NCBI GenBank assembly: GCA_017430135.1
Contig: JAFRNM010000001.1
Location: forward strand, 62,001 to 126,000
Source of the DNA: Clostridia bacterium
GTDB lineage: Bacteria > Bacillota > Clostridia > TANB77 > CAG-508
Length of the DNA stretch: 64,000 nucleotides
Direction: 5' to 3'
A model generated the notes under the pieces. That model was not told the DNA's origin. It made no database searches and saw only the letters and a list, made by a program, of their open reading frames with translations. Each line of letters begins with the position of its first letter. Within the stretch, counting starts at the first letter, position 1. Shown in pieces: positions 1 through 9,261 of this stretch. The position numbers and the translations under genes were made by a program.

Positions 1-16
1 ATATGGAGGGATTGTA

Positions 17-1459
17 ATGAAGGAAATTTATTATGATACAATAGAAAAATTTGTAGAAGATATCAAAAAGAAAATAGATGGAGAAGTAGCTATACAAAAG
101 AATGAAAATATAATAATAATTGATAACGAAGAAATATCTTATAAAGAGGAAAATGTAGGATTAAGAAGTTTTTCAATTCCATATTTTGTGGAGAAACAAT
201 CAATTATAGAATATAAAGGAAATAACGAATTAATAAAAAGAAAAATAAAAAGTATTTGTAAGGCTTATACGGATAAAGAAATAAAAGCTATTGAAGAAAC
301 TATGCCAATTTTACAAAAATATTCTGAAACAAGAACAGAAAATTTAAAAGGAATAGCTATTATATGGAGAGATCATTTTTTAGAAGAGAATGTTGGTCTA
401 TTAAACGCTTTTGTACGAATGGGAGTAGAACCTAAAGATATTTTAGCTATTGATAAAGGGGATAGTACAAAGCATAGAGAAGAAATAACAGAAACATTTA
501 AAAAATTAGGATATAATGTGGATGTTTTAGATAATACTGCTGTTGCAAATGACATACTTTTAGAAGACGGAAAAAAACTAATAAAGGATTTTATTGATAA
601 AAGAAAAGATAAAAAAGTTGTAATTTTAGATGATGGTGCTATTGTATCTAAGATATTGACTTTACATAGTTATGATAATGTGGTGGCTTTTGTTGAACTA
701 ACTGTTACAGGATTAAAGAGAATTAGCGATTTAAAGGCAGAAGAGTTGTCTTATCCAGTATTAAATGTAGCTAAATCAAAATTAAAGAGATTCATTACAT
801 ATAAAGAAATAGCAAATACAATATTTACACGAACATTAGAATTGTTAGGCGGAGAAAAATTAGTTGGTAGAACACTTATACAATTGGGATATGGTGATTT
901 AGGAGTTGTTTTAGCAGAAAGATATAGACAATATGGAGCAAAAGTTATAGTTATTGAACCTGATGTTATGAAATGTATTGATGCAGCAGAAAAGGGATTT
1001 ATAACTTATAGAACTTTAGAAGAGGCTGTAAAAGATGAGAAACCGTTTATTATAGTAGGAGCAAGTGGTTACAATAGTATAAGTAGAGAAGTTGTAGAAC
1101 AGTTAGAAGATGGAACATTTGTAACATCAGGAGCAACGGCAGATCTTTCAATTTTTAGAAAAATGGAGAAAGAAGGATGCAAATATTTAGAAATTCCTAG
1201 ATATGGAACCCAATATATTATAAATGGAAAAAGAATAACTGTTTTGGGAAATGGAAGATCTGTAAACTTATTTGACTCTGAAGCAATACCTAATAGAGCA
1301 AATGACATTTTTAAGGCTAGCCAATTGGTTGTAACAGATAAGATAATAAATGGTAAAGAGAATTTAAATAATAAAGTTGAATTAGATATAGTTGACAAAT
1401 GGATAGATGAATCTGAAATTTTAGAATTATATTATGATTTATATTTTAGAAAAAGGTAG
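17..1459 (+). CDS. S-adenosylhomocysteine hydrolase-like NAD-binding protein
   Basis: This 480-residue protein resembles the NAD-binding half of S-adenosylhomocysteine hydrolase. The clearest sign is a Rossmann motif GYGDLGVVLAERYRQYGAKV near residues 291-310, followed by an acidic residue (VIEPD) and a segment like the AdoHcyase 'A.eGf...t..EA' helix. The N-terminal 250 residues are less familiar, and I could not find the usual substrate-binding signature, so it may not act on S-adenosylhomocysteine. A GGAGGG ribosome binding site lies just before the ATG. It is the first visible gene of a seven-gene co-directional run with tiny gaps or overlaps, so it probably serves the same sugar or small-molecule pathway. 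The exact reaction is unknown. Confidence 0.7.
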   Translation: MKEIYYDTIEKFVEDIKKKIDGEVAIQKNENIIIIDNEEISYKEENVGLRSFSIPYFVEKQSIIEYKGNNELIKRKIKSICKAYTDKEIKAIEETMPILQKYSETRTENLKGIAIIWRDHFLEENVGLLNAFVRMGVEPKDILAIDKGDSTKHREEITETFKKLGYNVDVLDNTAVANDILLEDGKKLIKDFIDKRKDKKVVILDDGAIVSKILTLHSYDNVVAFVELTVTGLKRISDLKAEELSYPVLNVAKSKLKRFITYKEIANTIFTRTLELLGGEKLVGRTLIQLGYGDLGVVLAERYRQYGAKVIVIEPDVMKCIDAAEKGFITYRTLEEAVKDEKPFIIVGASGYNSISREVVEQLEDGTFVTSGATADLSIFRKMEKEGCKYLEIPRYGTQYIINGKRITVLGNGRSVNLFDSEAIPNRANDIFKASQLVVTDKIINGKENLNNKVELDIVDKWIDESEILELYYDLYFRKR

Positions 1460-1463
1460 TTGA

Positions 1464-2921
1464 TTGAATATGGAAGATATGCATATACATTTAAAAACAG
1501 GCGTTACTGATATTAATATAATGAGAAATTATATAGAAAAATGTAGAGAGTTAAATATAAACAAAGTGTTATTTCTTGATCATGGAAATAGGATGTCTCC
1601 AAAACATATACCTGTATTAAATACACCAGAGGTTATCAAGAAATTTTTAGAAAATATAAAAAAAGTTAAAAACGAATATAAAGATATGGATATCAAATCA
1701 GGAATAGAATCAGATTTTTCTTATGATGAAGAATTTAAAGAAAAAGAGTTGAAAAATATAACGGAGTCTGGAGTTGATTTGATAATAGGTTCTGTACATG
1801 GAATGTCTAAAGCTTATTATAAAGATTATTTAAAAGCAAATTTAGATATGTTAAAAACATATCCTCTTAATATTATGGGACATTTAAAATTAAGAAAAGA
1901 GTATGAAGATTATAAATATCTAATAGAAGAAATTGTAAAAGTTGCTTCGGAAAAAAATATTATAGTTGAAATAAATACAAGTGACCGTTCAAGGTGGAAT
2001 TTAAGACAATTAGAGTATATGCTTGGTTTATTTAAAAAATATGATACTAAATACACAATTGGTAGTGATGCACATAAAGTAGAAGAAGTTGGTTATCATG
2101 TCCAAGAAATGTATGATAAGATTGATAAGATTTTAAATAATGCTAAAAGAGATATTGAATATACTATAGTTTCAAGAGGTACAGAAAAATATGGAAGTAA
2201 AGGTTATATGGGAATAACTAAGGAACAAGGAGGAAAAAGAAACTTAGTTTTAGCAAGGCACTATGATAAGTATATAGATACATATAAAGATTCATTTGAG
2301 ATATTAGATAAATATAATATCAAAAATGTTGCAGTATCTAGATTTGAATTAATGAGTGCAATAAATTTGGATTCAATAACAAATTTAATTAATGAAGATA
2401 TATTAATAATAGGATTTGGAAATGTAGGATTTTCATGTTTGATACATTTATTAAAAAATGGTTATAGAAATATTAACATTTTTACAAATAATGTAAAAGA
2501 TTTTCAAAAAAATGGATTAGATCAAATTAATAAAATATTTGATTCATCTATAAAATTTGTGAATGAAATAGGAAAATATAATACATATATTGAAGCAACT
2601 GGAAATAGCGATGTTATAAAAAACATATTCGAAATAACAGATGATAATACAACAATAATACTTTTAGGAACGCCAAGAGATGAAAGTTACTTTATCAATC
2701 CATTAGATATTAATAGAAAAAACATTAAAATAATAGGTGCACACGAATTAAATGGGCATACCATAGAAGAAAGAAGAAAAGTATTTAAAGAATTATTAGA
2801 AGAAAATAAGAATTATAATTTTGATGAATTTGTTAGCATTTATAATTATGAATTAAATATTGTTGATAAAATCTTACAAAATAAAAACAATTTTATTGAG
2901 GTAATAAAATATGAAATTTAG
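1464..2921 (+). CDS. PHP-domain phosphoesterase fused to a dehydrogenase-like domain
   Basis: The N-terminal ~230 residues form a PHP (histidinol-phosphatase-like) metal hydrolase. Visible motifs are DMHIH at the start, FLDHGNR, GIESDFS, GSVHG, GHLKL, IVEINTS and IGSDAHK, which supply the metal-binding His/Asp/Glu set. The C-terminal half looks like a medium-chain dehydrogenase that lost most of its GroES-like domain: a short SRGTEKYGSKGYMG segment, typical of that family's N-terminal part, is followed by a Rossmann motif IIGFGNVGFSCL and the family-like IEATGNSDVI and ILLGTPRDE. The start is either TTG at 1464 (AAGG seven bases upstream) or ATG at 1470. The gene overlaps the next one by 11 bases. 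A two-step activity is possible, but this is inference. Confidence 0.7.
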   Translation: MNMEDMHIHLKTGVTDINIMRNYIEKCRELNINKVLFLDHGNRMSPKHIPVLNTPEVIKKFLENIKKVKNEYKDMDIKSGIESDFSYDEEFKEKELKNITESGVDLIIGSVHGMSKAYYKDYLKANLDMLKTYPLNIMGHLKLRKEYEDYKYLIEEIVKVASEKNIIVEINTSDRSRWNLRQLEYMLGLFKKYDTKYTIGSDAHKVEEVGYHVQEMYDKIDKILNNAKRDIEYTIVSRGTEKYGSKGYMGITKEQGGKRNLVLARHYDKYIDTYKDSFEILDKYNIKNVAVSRFELMSAINLDSITNLINEDILIIGFGNVGFSCLIHLLKNGYRNINIFTNNVKDFQKNGLDQINKIFDSSIKFVNEIGKYNTYIEATGNSDVIKNIFEITDDNTTIILLGTPRDESYFINPLDINRKNIKIIGAHELNGHTIEERRKVFKELLEENKNYNFDEFVSIYNYELNIVDKILQNKNNFIEVIKYEI

Positions 2922-3678
2922 TATTAATGGAACATGTTTAGAAGTCAGAAATGAAATTGATGAGTATAATGAAATTATATTTGGTAGATTTTCTCAATTT
3001 GAATTATCGTATGATAAGCCTTATAACTTCTTATACTTTAAAAAAGATAAAGTTGAAATATGTTTAAAAGATAAATGTATAGTGTTAAATAACAAGGTAA
3101 TTAAAACAGATATATATACTATAATATGCAATGTAATAGCATATCTTATAGATGATGAAAAAAATATGCTTATGCATTCAGTAGTTGTAAGTAAAGATAA
3201 TATAGGTAAGTTGATAATAGGAAATTTTGGACAAGGTAAAACAACACTAGCAAAAACATTTGAAGAAAAAGGGTATGAGATTAATTCAACAGATCAAACA
3301 TGGTTACAAATTAAAGATAATAAATTATATCAAATTTTAGGTTCTAGATTTGGACTGAATAAGGAAAATACAGAGTTATTAGATTTTTATAATTCTAATA
3401 AAAAGATAAAAATTGAACAAATTATTAGAATTGTTGGGCTATGCGATGAAGGAATAGTTACATTCAATGGTAATAATAATAAATATCATATAATAAAAAA
3501 TTTAGCACAATTTTGTAATTGGAATTACAATTTACCAATATTTACAGATAATTTATATTTATATGATACAAATAAATATGTAAAAATATTTCTTGAAAAT
3601 TTATCAGAATTAGAAATTCCAGTCTTAGATGTAAGAGGAGATAAAAATAAAATATTAGAAGAATTGGGAGTGAGATGA
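2911..3678 (+). CDS. HPr kinase/phosphorylase-like P-loop protein
   Basis: This 255-residue protein has the layout of HPr-kinase C-terminal-like ATPases found in biosynthetic clusters. A conserved LMHSVVV strand is followed by a P-loop GNFGQGKTT near residues 107-115 and a STDQTW segment where the family usually has a DD metal-binding motif. True HPr kinase is longer and has an N-terminal domain absent here, so a small molecule or sugar is a more likely substrate than HPr. It starts inside the previous gene with a GAGGT ribosome binding site and overlaps the next gene by four bases (ATGA), suggesting translational coupling. Function is inferred from fold only. Confidence 0.65.
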   Translation: MKFSINGTCLEVRNEIDEYNEIIFGRFSQFELSYDKPYNFLYFKKDKVEICLKDKCIVLNNKVIKTDIYTIICNVIAYLIDDEKNMLMHSVVVSKDNIGKLIIGNFGQGKTTLAKTFEEKGYEINSTDQTWLQIKDNKLYQILGSRFGLNKENTELLDFYNSNKKIKIEQIIRIVGLCDEGIVTFNGNNNKYHIIKNLAQFCNWNYNLPIFTDNLYLYDTNKYVKIFLENLSELEIPVLDVRGDKNKILEELGVR

Positions 3679-4715
3679 AAATGATTGAAGAAACAACATT
3701 TTCAAAAAAAGAATTATTTAAGGAAGTGTTGGACAAGTATAGTATTAAGATAGAAGATTGTGAAGTTATAACAAATGGTAGTGCAAATATATATAAATTA
3801 TTATCTAAAGATAATCAATATATATTAAAAGAATTTCAAACTCAATATGGTGAAAACGATGTATTGAAAGAAATAAATGCAATTCAATTTTTAACACAAA
3901 ATTCAGATTTACCTTTACCACGATATGTTAAAACCAATAATAATGAATTATATTTTAATCATAAAGGTAGAGTAGTAATTATGCAATATTTTATTGATGG
4001 CAATACTTGCCAAAAAAATGAAGGGGATTATAATCAATTATTAGAATCTGCTTATTATCTTGGAAAAATAATAAAAAATCTTGAAGGATATAAAACAGAA
4101 GAACGTGTTAATGTTAAGGATTGGTATTGTGACAATGAAGTAAATAGGGTAACGAATAAGTATGATGTGATACTAAATAAATTAGGTAATACAGAGTTAG
4201 ATTATAGAATAAGAAATGATATTATGTTTAAAAAGGAATTACTTATTGATCTGAAAAAAATGTTAGAGTATTCAAATATAGAAAAAATTACACATAAAGT
4301 ATCACATGGAGATTATAGTTGTTTACAGTTTATATATGATGATAATAAAAAAGTAAAAGCGATACTAGATTTTATAAAAGTTAAAAGAATTCCAATAGTA
4401 TGGGAAGTTTTCAGATCGTATAGTTACATAGACAAAGAAATTAAAAAGGGAAAAATAAATATTCAAAATTTAGTTGATTATACAAAGGAGATTATGAAAA
4501 GCGTCGAATTAAATAAAGAAGATTTAAAATATTTACCTTATGTTTATTTAGTTCAATTAGCTAGAAGTACATATGGATATGAAGAATATTTTAAGAATGT
4601 AAAGAATAAAGAAGAACTATTAGAATTTGCATTTTACAGAACTAATATTTGTAGAGAGTTAAATACAAAAGCAGAAGAAATTTCAAAAAAATTATTAGAA
4701 TTAAAAGGAGAGTAG
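3675..4715 (+). CDS. APH/choline-kinase-like phosphotransferase
   Basis: This is a 346-residue member of the aminoglycoside phosphotransferase-like kinase superfamily. The N-lobe contains GSANIYKLLSKDNQYILKEFQ-type strands with the ATP-binding lysine. The catalytic loop reads VSHGDYSCLQF near residue 215, followed by ILDFIKVKR, which supplies the metal-binding aspartate. Such kinases phosphorylate hydroxyl groups of sugars, amino alcohols or antibiotics. Its place in a nucleotide-sugar operon favours a sugar or polyol substrate over resistance. A second ATG lies two codons downstream (3681). Only six bases separate it from the next gene. Confidence 0.72.
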   Translation: MKMIEETTFSKKELFKEVLDKYSIKIEDCEVITNGSANIYKLLSKDNQYILKEFQTQYGENDVLKEINAIQFLTQNSDLPLPRYVKTNNNELYFNHKGRVVIMQYFIDGNTCQKNEGDYNQLLESAYYLGKIIKNLEGYKTEERVNVKDWYCDNEVNRVTNKYDVILNKLGNTELDYRIRNDIMFKKELLIDLKKMLEYSNIEKITHKVSHGDYSCLQFIYDDNKKVKAILDFIKVKRIPIVWEVFRSYSYIDKEIKKGKINIQNLVDYTKEIMKSVELNKEDLKYLPYVYLVQLARSTYGYEEYFKNVKNKEELLEFAFYRTNICRELNTKAEEISKKLLELKGE

Positions 4716-4720
4716 TAATA

Positions 4721-5695
4721 ATGAAAGATGTTATAATTGTTGGAACTGGAAAAGCGGGGTTTTTACATTATTTTTCTTACAAAAAATTTAAAAATATGGG
4801 AAGAATTTTCTTTGTAGATATTACTCAAGAAATTAAGAACGAAAATATACTAACAAAAGAAGTTTATGCTACTATATATGATGCTATAATAAAAAACGAT
4901 TTAAAAATTGATAATATTATTATTGATATATGCACTCCCAAAAGTGTTTTCTTAGATATTATTGAACAATGTAAAAAATTAAAATTATCCAATATTATTG
5001 TTGAAAAACCATTTATTGTAGATGAAGAGTTCTTTAAAGAAAATGATAGTCTTAATATTGTAATGGTACATAACTATGCTTATTCAAAAATAACTAAAGG
5101 TATAAAAGAAATAATTGAAAAAGAAAATTTAAAACCACAAGTAGTGTATACAAATTTTTCAAAGAATAGGTTAAGTGAAAGCTTTAAGGGGCGAGGCATG
5201 TATAAAAGTGTAACTAGAAATATTGAGTTAGATATACCACATCAAGTTTATATTACTCAGTGTATACTTGGAAATAAAAATACTGAATTATTAGCGTTAG
5301 ATGAAAAGTCAATAAGACAAGGAGATGTAGTATTAGAAAAACATGGCTATGGAAAAATAATTACTAAAAAGGATGATATACTTATTATACATGAAAGTGA
5401 TTTAACAACTAATACTACAGTAAGAGAAGTAATGGTGGTGTGTGATAATAATGTTATAGTGCTAGGAGAGTATTTTATATATGATAAAGATTTAAATAAA
5501 CTTAAATCAGGAAGTATAAAGATATTTAAAAATAGTGAAATAGTTAAAGAGATTAGTTTTGATATTGATGACAATATGTATGAATGCTTGTTAGAAATTT
5601 ATAATTATTTTAATAGTAATATTGTAGAGGAAAAATACAAAAATCAAATAAAAGAATTTTCTAAAGAAATGAGTATTTATATGAATAAATGTTAA
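4721..5695 (+). CDS. Gfo/Idh/MocA-like NAD(P)-dependent oxidoreductase
   Basis: The N-terminus has a Rossmann motif DVIIVGTGKAGFLHY, and near residue 104 there is the IVEKPF sequence that carries the family's catalytic-region lysine. The length of 324 residues fits Gfo/Idh/MocA sugar oxidoreductases. These enzymes oxidise or reduce a sugar-ring hydroxyl, often on nucleotide sugars. The C-terminal beta domain is divergent, so the substrate cannot be named. A GGAGAG ribosome binding site precedes the ATG, and the 3' end overlaps the upstream reading frame of the epimerase gene. Confidence 0.7.
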   Translation: MKDVIIVGTGKAGFLHYFSYKKFKNMGRIFFVDITQEIKNENILTKEVYATIYDAIIKNDLKIDNIIIDICTPKSVFLDIIEQCKKLKLSNIIVEKPFIVDEEFFKENDSLNIVMVHNYAYSKITKGIKEIIEKENLKPQVVYTNFSKNRLSESFKGRGMYKSVTRNIELDIPHQVYITQCILGNKNTELLALDEKSIRQGDVVLEKHGYGKIITKKDDILIIHESDLTTNTTVREVMVVCDNNVIVLGEYFIYDKDLNKLKSGSIKIFKNSEIVKEISFDIDDNMYECLLEIYNYFNSNIVEEKYKNQIKEFSKEMSIYMNKC

Positions 5696-5721
5696 AATTT
5701 ATTGCAAATGGTGGTGGAAAA

Positions 5722-6699
5722 TTGAAAAAAATATATTTAATAACAGGTGCAGCTGGATTTATTGGCTCTAGCCTAAGTAAAAAAATATTAAAAGAGGGAA
5801 ATAATGTTGTTGCAATAGACAATTTCTGTGATTTTTATAGTGATAAAGTTAAGGAAAACAATGTTAAGGAATTAATTAAAAATCCTAATTTTAAATTATA
5901 TAGAAAAGATATAAGAGATAGACAAGCTTTAAAAGAAATATTTGAAGAAAACAATATTGATATAGTAATGCACTTAGCTGCAATGGCGGGAGTTAGACCT
6001 TCAATCGAAAATCCAGTTCTATATCAAGAAGTAAATTGTATGGGAACACAAAATCTATTAGAAGAAATGAAAGCACATAATGTTAAAAATCTTGTTATGG
6101 CTTCTTCTAGTAGCGTTTATGGAAATTGTAAAGAAGTGCCATTTAGAGAAGACATGATAGTGGATTTTGCAATTAGCCCTTATGCAGCTACTAAAAAAGC
6201 GAATGAAGTTATGACACATGTTTACCATAAGCTATTCGATTTTAATGTTATAATGCTTAGATTCTTTACAGTATATGGCCCAAAACAAAGACCAGATTTA
6301 GCTATAAATAAATTTACCAGATTAATGCTAAATAATGAAGAAATTCCAATGTTTGGAGATGGAAGTACATCAAGAGATTATACATATATAGATGATATAG
6401 TAGATGGTATTATAAAATCTTGTAATTATACATTAAATAATAAAGATGTATATGAAATTTTAAATTTAGGTAACTCATCTCCGGTGTCATTAAAAGAAAT
6501 GATTAATACAATTGCTAAAACATTAGGAGTAGAAGCTAAAATAAAACAACTACCAATGCAACCTGGAGATGTTGATAGAACATTTGCAGATGTATCAAAA
6601 GCTAAAAAGTTAATAGGATATGAACCTAAAACATCATTTGAACAAGGAATTCAAAATTTTGTAAATTGGTACAAAGAAAATATGGAATTATACAAATAG
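5722..6699 (+). CDS. NAD-dependent nucleotide-sugar epimerase (UDP-glucuronate 4-epimerase-like)
   Basis: This extended short-chain dehydrogenase has the full set of motifs: TGAAGFIG for NAD, a glycine-rich AAMAGVRPS loop, the catalytic SSSSVYG and YAATKKANE (YxxxK), and the substrate segment RFFTVYGPKQRPD. That order and length (325 residues) match UDP-glucuronate or UDP-glucose 4-epimerases of the CapI type. I chose the TTG start at 5722 because GTGGTGG lies five bases upstream and the Rossmann strand begins there; the ATG at 5689 has no such site. The UDP-glucose dehydrogenase immediately downstream would supply UDP-glucuronate, the natural substrate. Confidence 0.85.
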   Translation: MKKIYLITGAAGFIGSSLSKKILKEGNNVVAIDNFCDFYSDKVKENNVKELIKNPNFKLYRKDIRDRQALKEIFEENNIDIVMHLAAMAGVRPSIENPVLYQEVNCMGTQNLLEEMKAHNVKNLVMASSSSVYGNCKEVPFREDMIVDFAISPYAATKKANEVMTHVYHKLFDFNVIMLRFFTVYGPKQRPDLAINKFTRLMLNNEEIPMFGDGSTSRDYTYIDDIVDGIIKSCNYTLNNKDVYEILNLGNSSPVSLKEMINTIAKTLGVEAKIKQLPMQPGDVDRTFADVSKAKKLIGYEPKTSFEQGIQNFVNWYKENMELYK

Positions 6700-6711
6700 G
6701 AGTAAATAAAA

Positions 6712-7878
6712 ATGAAAATCGCAGTAGCAGGAACAGGATATGTAGGATTATCTATAGCAACATTACTAGCACAACACAATGAAGTAGTTGCATTAGATAT
6801 AATTCCAGAAAAAGTAGAAATGATAAATAACAAGAAATCTCCAGTAAGAGATAAAGAAATAGAAGATTTCTTACAAAACAAATCTTTAAATTTAAGAGCA
6901 ACACTTGATTATAAAGATGCTTTTCAAGGTGCAGAGTTTATTGTAATTAGCACACCAACAAACTATGATGATGAAAAAAATCATTTTGATACATCTAGTG
7001 TTGAAGATATAATTCAAAAAGTTAAATCTATGGGAATTGATACAACTATGGTTGTTAAGTCTACAATTCCTGTTGGATTTATTAAAAATATGAAAGAAAA
7101 GTATGTAATAGATAATATAATGTTTTCTCCAGAGTTTTTAAGAGAAGGAAAGGCTTTATATGACAATTTATATCCATCAAGAATTATTGTAGGTGAAAAG
7201 AGCGCTCGTGCTGAAAAGTTTGCTGACCTTTTAAAAGAAGGTGCAATTAAAAAAGATGTTGTTGTTAAATTTATGGACAGCACAGAGGCAGAAGCAGTTA
7301 AGCTTTTTGCTAATACATATTTAGCACTTCGTGTTGCATATTTTAATGAATTAGACACTTATGCAGAAATTAAAGGTCTAAATACACAAGATATAATTGA
7401 AGGTGTAGGCTTAGACCCAAGAATTGGAACACATTACAATAACCCATCTTTTGGTTATGGTGGATATTGCCTGCCAAAAGATACAAAACAGTTACTTGCT
7501 AACTTTGATAATGTGCCACAAAACTTAATTAGAGCAATAGTACGTTCTAATAGAACAAGAAAAAAACATATAACAGAAATGATAATGAGAAGAAATCCAG
7601 AAGTTGTTGGTGTATACAGATTAACAATGAAAGCAGATTCAGATAACTTTAGATCAAGTGCTATTCAAGAAATAATAGAAAGACTAAAGCTTGAAGGAGT
7701 AGATGTAATAATATATGAGCCAACACTAAAAGCAGAAGAATTTAATGGTTGTAAAGTTGTAAATGACTTCAATTCTTTTGCAAAGAAAAGTGATGTGATT
7801 TTAGCAAATAGATTGGATTCTTTATTGAATAAGGTTAAAGATAAGGTTTATACAAGAGATTTGTATAGTAAGGATTAG
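6712..7878 (+). CDS. ugd: UDP-glucose 6-dehydrogenase
   Basis: This 388-residue enzyme oxidises UDP-glucose to UDP-glucuronate in two NAD-dependent steps. The N-terminal Rossmann motif is [13 protein letters not shown], the middle carries the TPTNYD and SPEFLREG segments, and the catalytic cysteine sits in [12 protein letters not shown] near residue 255. The C-terminal UDP-binding domain is present but slightly short. It is the last gene of the operon; with the epimerase upstream it would provide UDP-glucuronate and UDP-galacturonate for a capsule or cell-wall polysaccharide. A GGAG ribosome binding site lies eight bases before the ATG. Confidence 0.93.
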   Translation: MKIAVAGTGYVGLSIATLLAQHNEVVALDIIPEKVEMINNKKSPVRDKEIEDFLQNKSLNLRATLDYKDAFQGAEFIVISTPTNYDDEKNHFDTSSVEDIIQKVKSMGIDTTMVVKSTIPVGFIKNMKEKYVIDNIMFSPEFLREGKALYDNLYPSRIIVGEKSARAEKFADLLKEGAIKKDVVVKFMDSTEAEAVKLFANTYLALRVAYFNELDTYAEIKGLNTQDIIEGVGLDPRIGTHYNNPSFGYGGYCLPKDTKQLLANFDNVPQNLIRAIVRSNRTRKKHITEMIMRRNPEVVGVYRLTMKADSDNFRSSAIQEIIERLKLEGVDVIIYEPTLKAEEFNGCKVVNDFNSFAKKSDVILANRLDSLLNKVKDKVYTRDLYSKD

Positions 7879-7903
7879 AAATAATTAGTATTAGGCAGGA
7901 TAA

Positions 7904-7949
7904 ACATGATGGCACATCATGTATCAAACACATAAAAGGCAAGCCTTTT
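7904..7949. other. Two small hairpins after ugd
   Basis: Two short perfect inverted repeats lie in the 290-base gap after ugd: ACATGAT/ATCATGT (7904-7922) and AAAAGGC/GCCTTTT (7934-7949). Neither is followed by a run of T, so they are not classic terminators. They could stabilise the 3' end of the operon mRNA. The rest of the gap up to 8129 shows nothing recognisable. Confidence 0.35.
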
Positions 7950-8129
7950 AGAAGAAGTAAAGGGGATAAAAATAATTTATTAAAGAATAAATGAAAAAAT
8001 AGAGGACAAAATTAAAAATTTAGTTCAATAATGAAATTATAAATTAATAATTTATAATAGTATTACAAAATCTGTGCAAAAACTGACATTTACTTTTAAT
8101 AAAAAATAGTATATTTTATTATCATAAAA

Positions 8130-8168
8130 AGTTCAGAGAAATTCTATCTCTGAGCTTTTTAAATTTTT
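8130..8168 (+). terminator. Rho-independent terminator
   Basis: The arms AGTTCAGAGA and TCTCTGAGCT form a ten-base-pair stem with one G-U pair, followed by TTTTTAAATTTTTATTTT. It probably ends transcripts from the sugar operon, and it lies directly before the next gene's ribosome binding site. Confidence 0.7.
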
Positions 8169-8189
8169 ATTTTGAAAGGAGTTTTTGCT

Positions 8190-8585
8190 ATGGCAGAAGA
8201 ACAAAGAAATTATTATCTTATGAGGAAGCATTACGATGAATACATGAGAGAACTAGAAGATTGGAAAAAAGAGGGAGTAACCAAAGAAGAAGCTAAACAA
8301 AGAATTGATAGGAGAGTTTTAGCTGATACAGACATTGACAAAGTTTATAGCAAAGATTGGGAACAAAACAAAGTTACAAATGTTGAAAAAATTACACAAA
8401 CTAAAGAAAAAAATGAAACAGAAGCAACATTAGAAAATACTAAAATTACTGAAGGAACAACAAATAAAGCAGAGGATACAAAGGAAACAGAAAAATTATA
8501 TAAAGAAAAAATAAAGCAAGATGAAAAATTCAACCAAGAATTAGAAAAACTTGAGAATGAAAAGAAAAATTACAAAGGAAATTAG
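8190..8585 (+). CDS. Small charged hypothetical protein of the mobile remnant
   Basis: This 131-residue protein is very rich in Lys and Glu and is predicted to be mostly helical, with a coiled-coil-like tail (repeated KE...EK...L patterns). I do not recognise a family. The start is the ATG at 8190, because AAAGGAG lies eight bases upstream; an in-frame TTG at 8172 lacks a site. It sits at the left edge of the integrase-bearing remnant, so it may be cargo or a maintenance protein of that element. Confidence 0.5.
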   Translation: MAEEQRNYYLMRKHYDEYMRELEDWKKEGVTKEEAKQRIDRRVLADTDIDKVYSKDWEQNKVTNVEKITQTKEKNETEATLENTKITEGTTNKAEDTKETEKLYKEKIKQDEKFNQELEKLENEKKNYKGN

Positions 8586-8898
8586 CTAAAACCAAAATAC
8601 CAAAGACATTTTATATTCCTACATCAAAGTTTGAAGAATTAAATAATTACTTTATAAATAAAGGGAGAAATATTTCATTTAGTGAACAAGTAAATTATGC
8701 AATAGATAAATTATTAAATAAAGATGTGAATATAGAATTAAATACAATATGTTTAGATGGTTTTGTGATAGTAAGGAAGATGAGGAAAGAATACTTTACA
8801 GATTAAAAGAAGCGGATGAAATGGGTTATAAAATGTCAAAGGAAACAGATATTAGTATAACAATGCAAAATTTAGCAAAACAGCTAAAATTAATGTAG
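8586..8898 (+). pseudogene. Decayed ORF of the integrative element
   Basis: There is no intact gene here. One frame without a start encodes KIPKTFYIPTSKFEELNNYF and continues to about 8760. Reading then continues in another frame as CDSKEDEERILYRLKEADEM to a stop at 8896-8898. This looks like one protein split by a frameshift and lacking its 5' end. The composition resembles small plasmid or phage DNA-binding proteins, but I cannot name it. Confidence 0.4.
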
Positions 8899-8908
8899 GA
8901 GGTACAAG

Positions 8909-9184
8909 ATGAATATACCTCAATTAAAAGATATAGATATTGCTATCCAAATATACTATAAATATCCAGAAATAACAGCAAAAGAAATACAATTATTATT
9001 TGTAAAAAATTCAAAATCAACTATAAATAAATTAAAGAAACTAGCCCAAAAGCAAATGATAGAAGATAATATAAATACATTAAGTATAAATAAAGTAAAT
9101 ACAAGTAGTGCTTATAAAGCTTGGGGAATAGATATAAAAGACCTTGAAAATAGAAGAAATAAGTTAAAAAAATTAGGGCTATAG
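8909..9184 (+). CDS. Small winged-helix-like DNA-binding protein
   Basis: This 91-residue protein has a helix-turn-helix-like stretch (ITAKEIQLLFVKNSKSTINK) in its first half and a basic C-terminus. An AGGAGG site lies seven bases before the ATG. It lies upstream of the integrase, where excisionase or regulator genes of integrative elements are often found. That role is inferred from size and position only. Confidence 0.5.
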   Translation: MNIPQLKDIDIAIQIYYKYPEITAKEIQLLFVKNSKSTINKLKKLAQKQMIEDNINTLSINKVNTSSAYKAWGIDIKDLENRRNKLKKLGL

Positions 9185-9240
9185 CTTGCATTTGAATTAT
9201 TGCTATGATAAAATTTATAAAAAATAATTCATGTGCAAGC
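9184..9240 (+). promoter_or_regulatory. Integrase promoter embedded in a long palindrome
   Basis: A sigma-A-like promoter reads TTGCAT (9186-9191), a 17-base spacer, then TAAAAT (9209-9214). It lies within an inverted repeat with 18-base arms, 9184-9201 and 9223-9240, matching at 16 of 18 positions. The palindrome could be an operator, an attenuator or a recombinase binding site. The left 37 bases are nearly the same as the argS promoter at 50645. Confidence 0.6.
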
Positions 9241-9261
9241 CTTCGTTAAGGAGGAGTTAAG

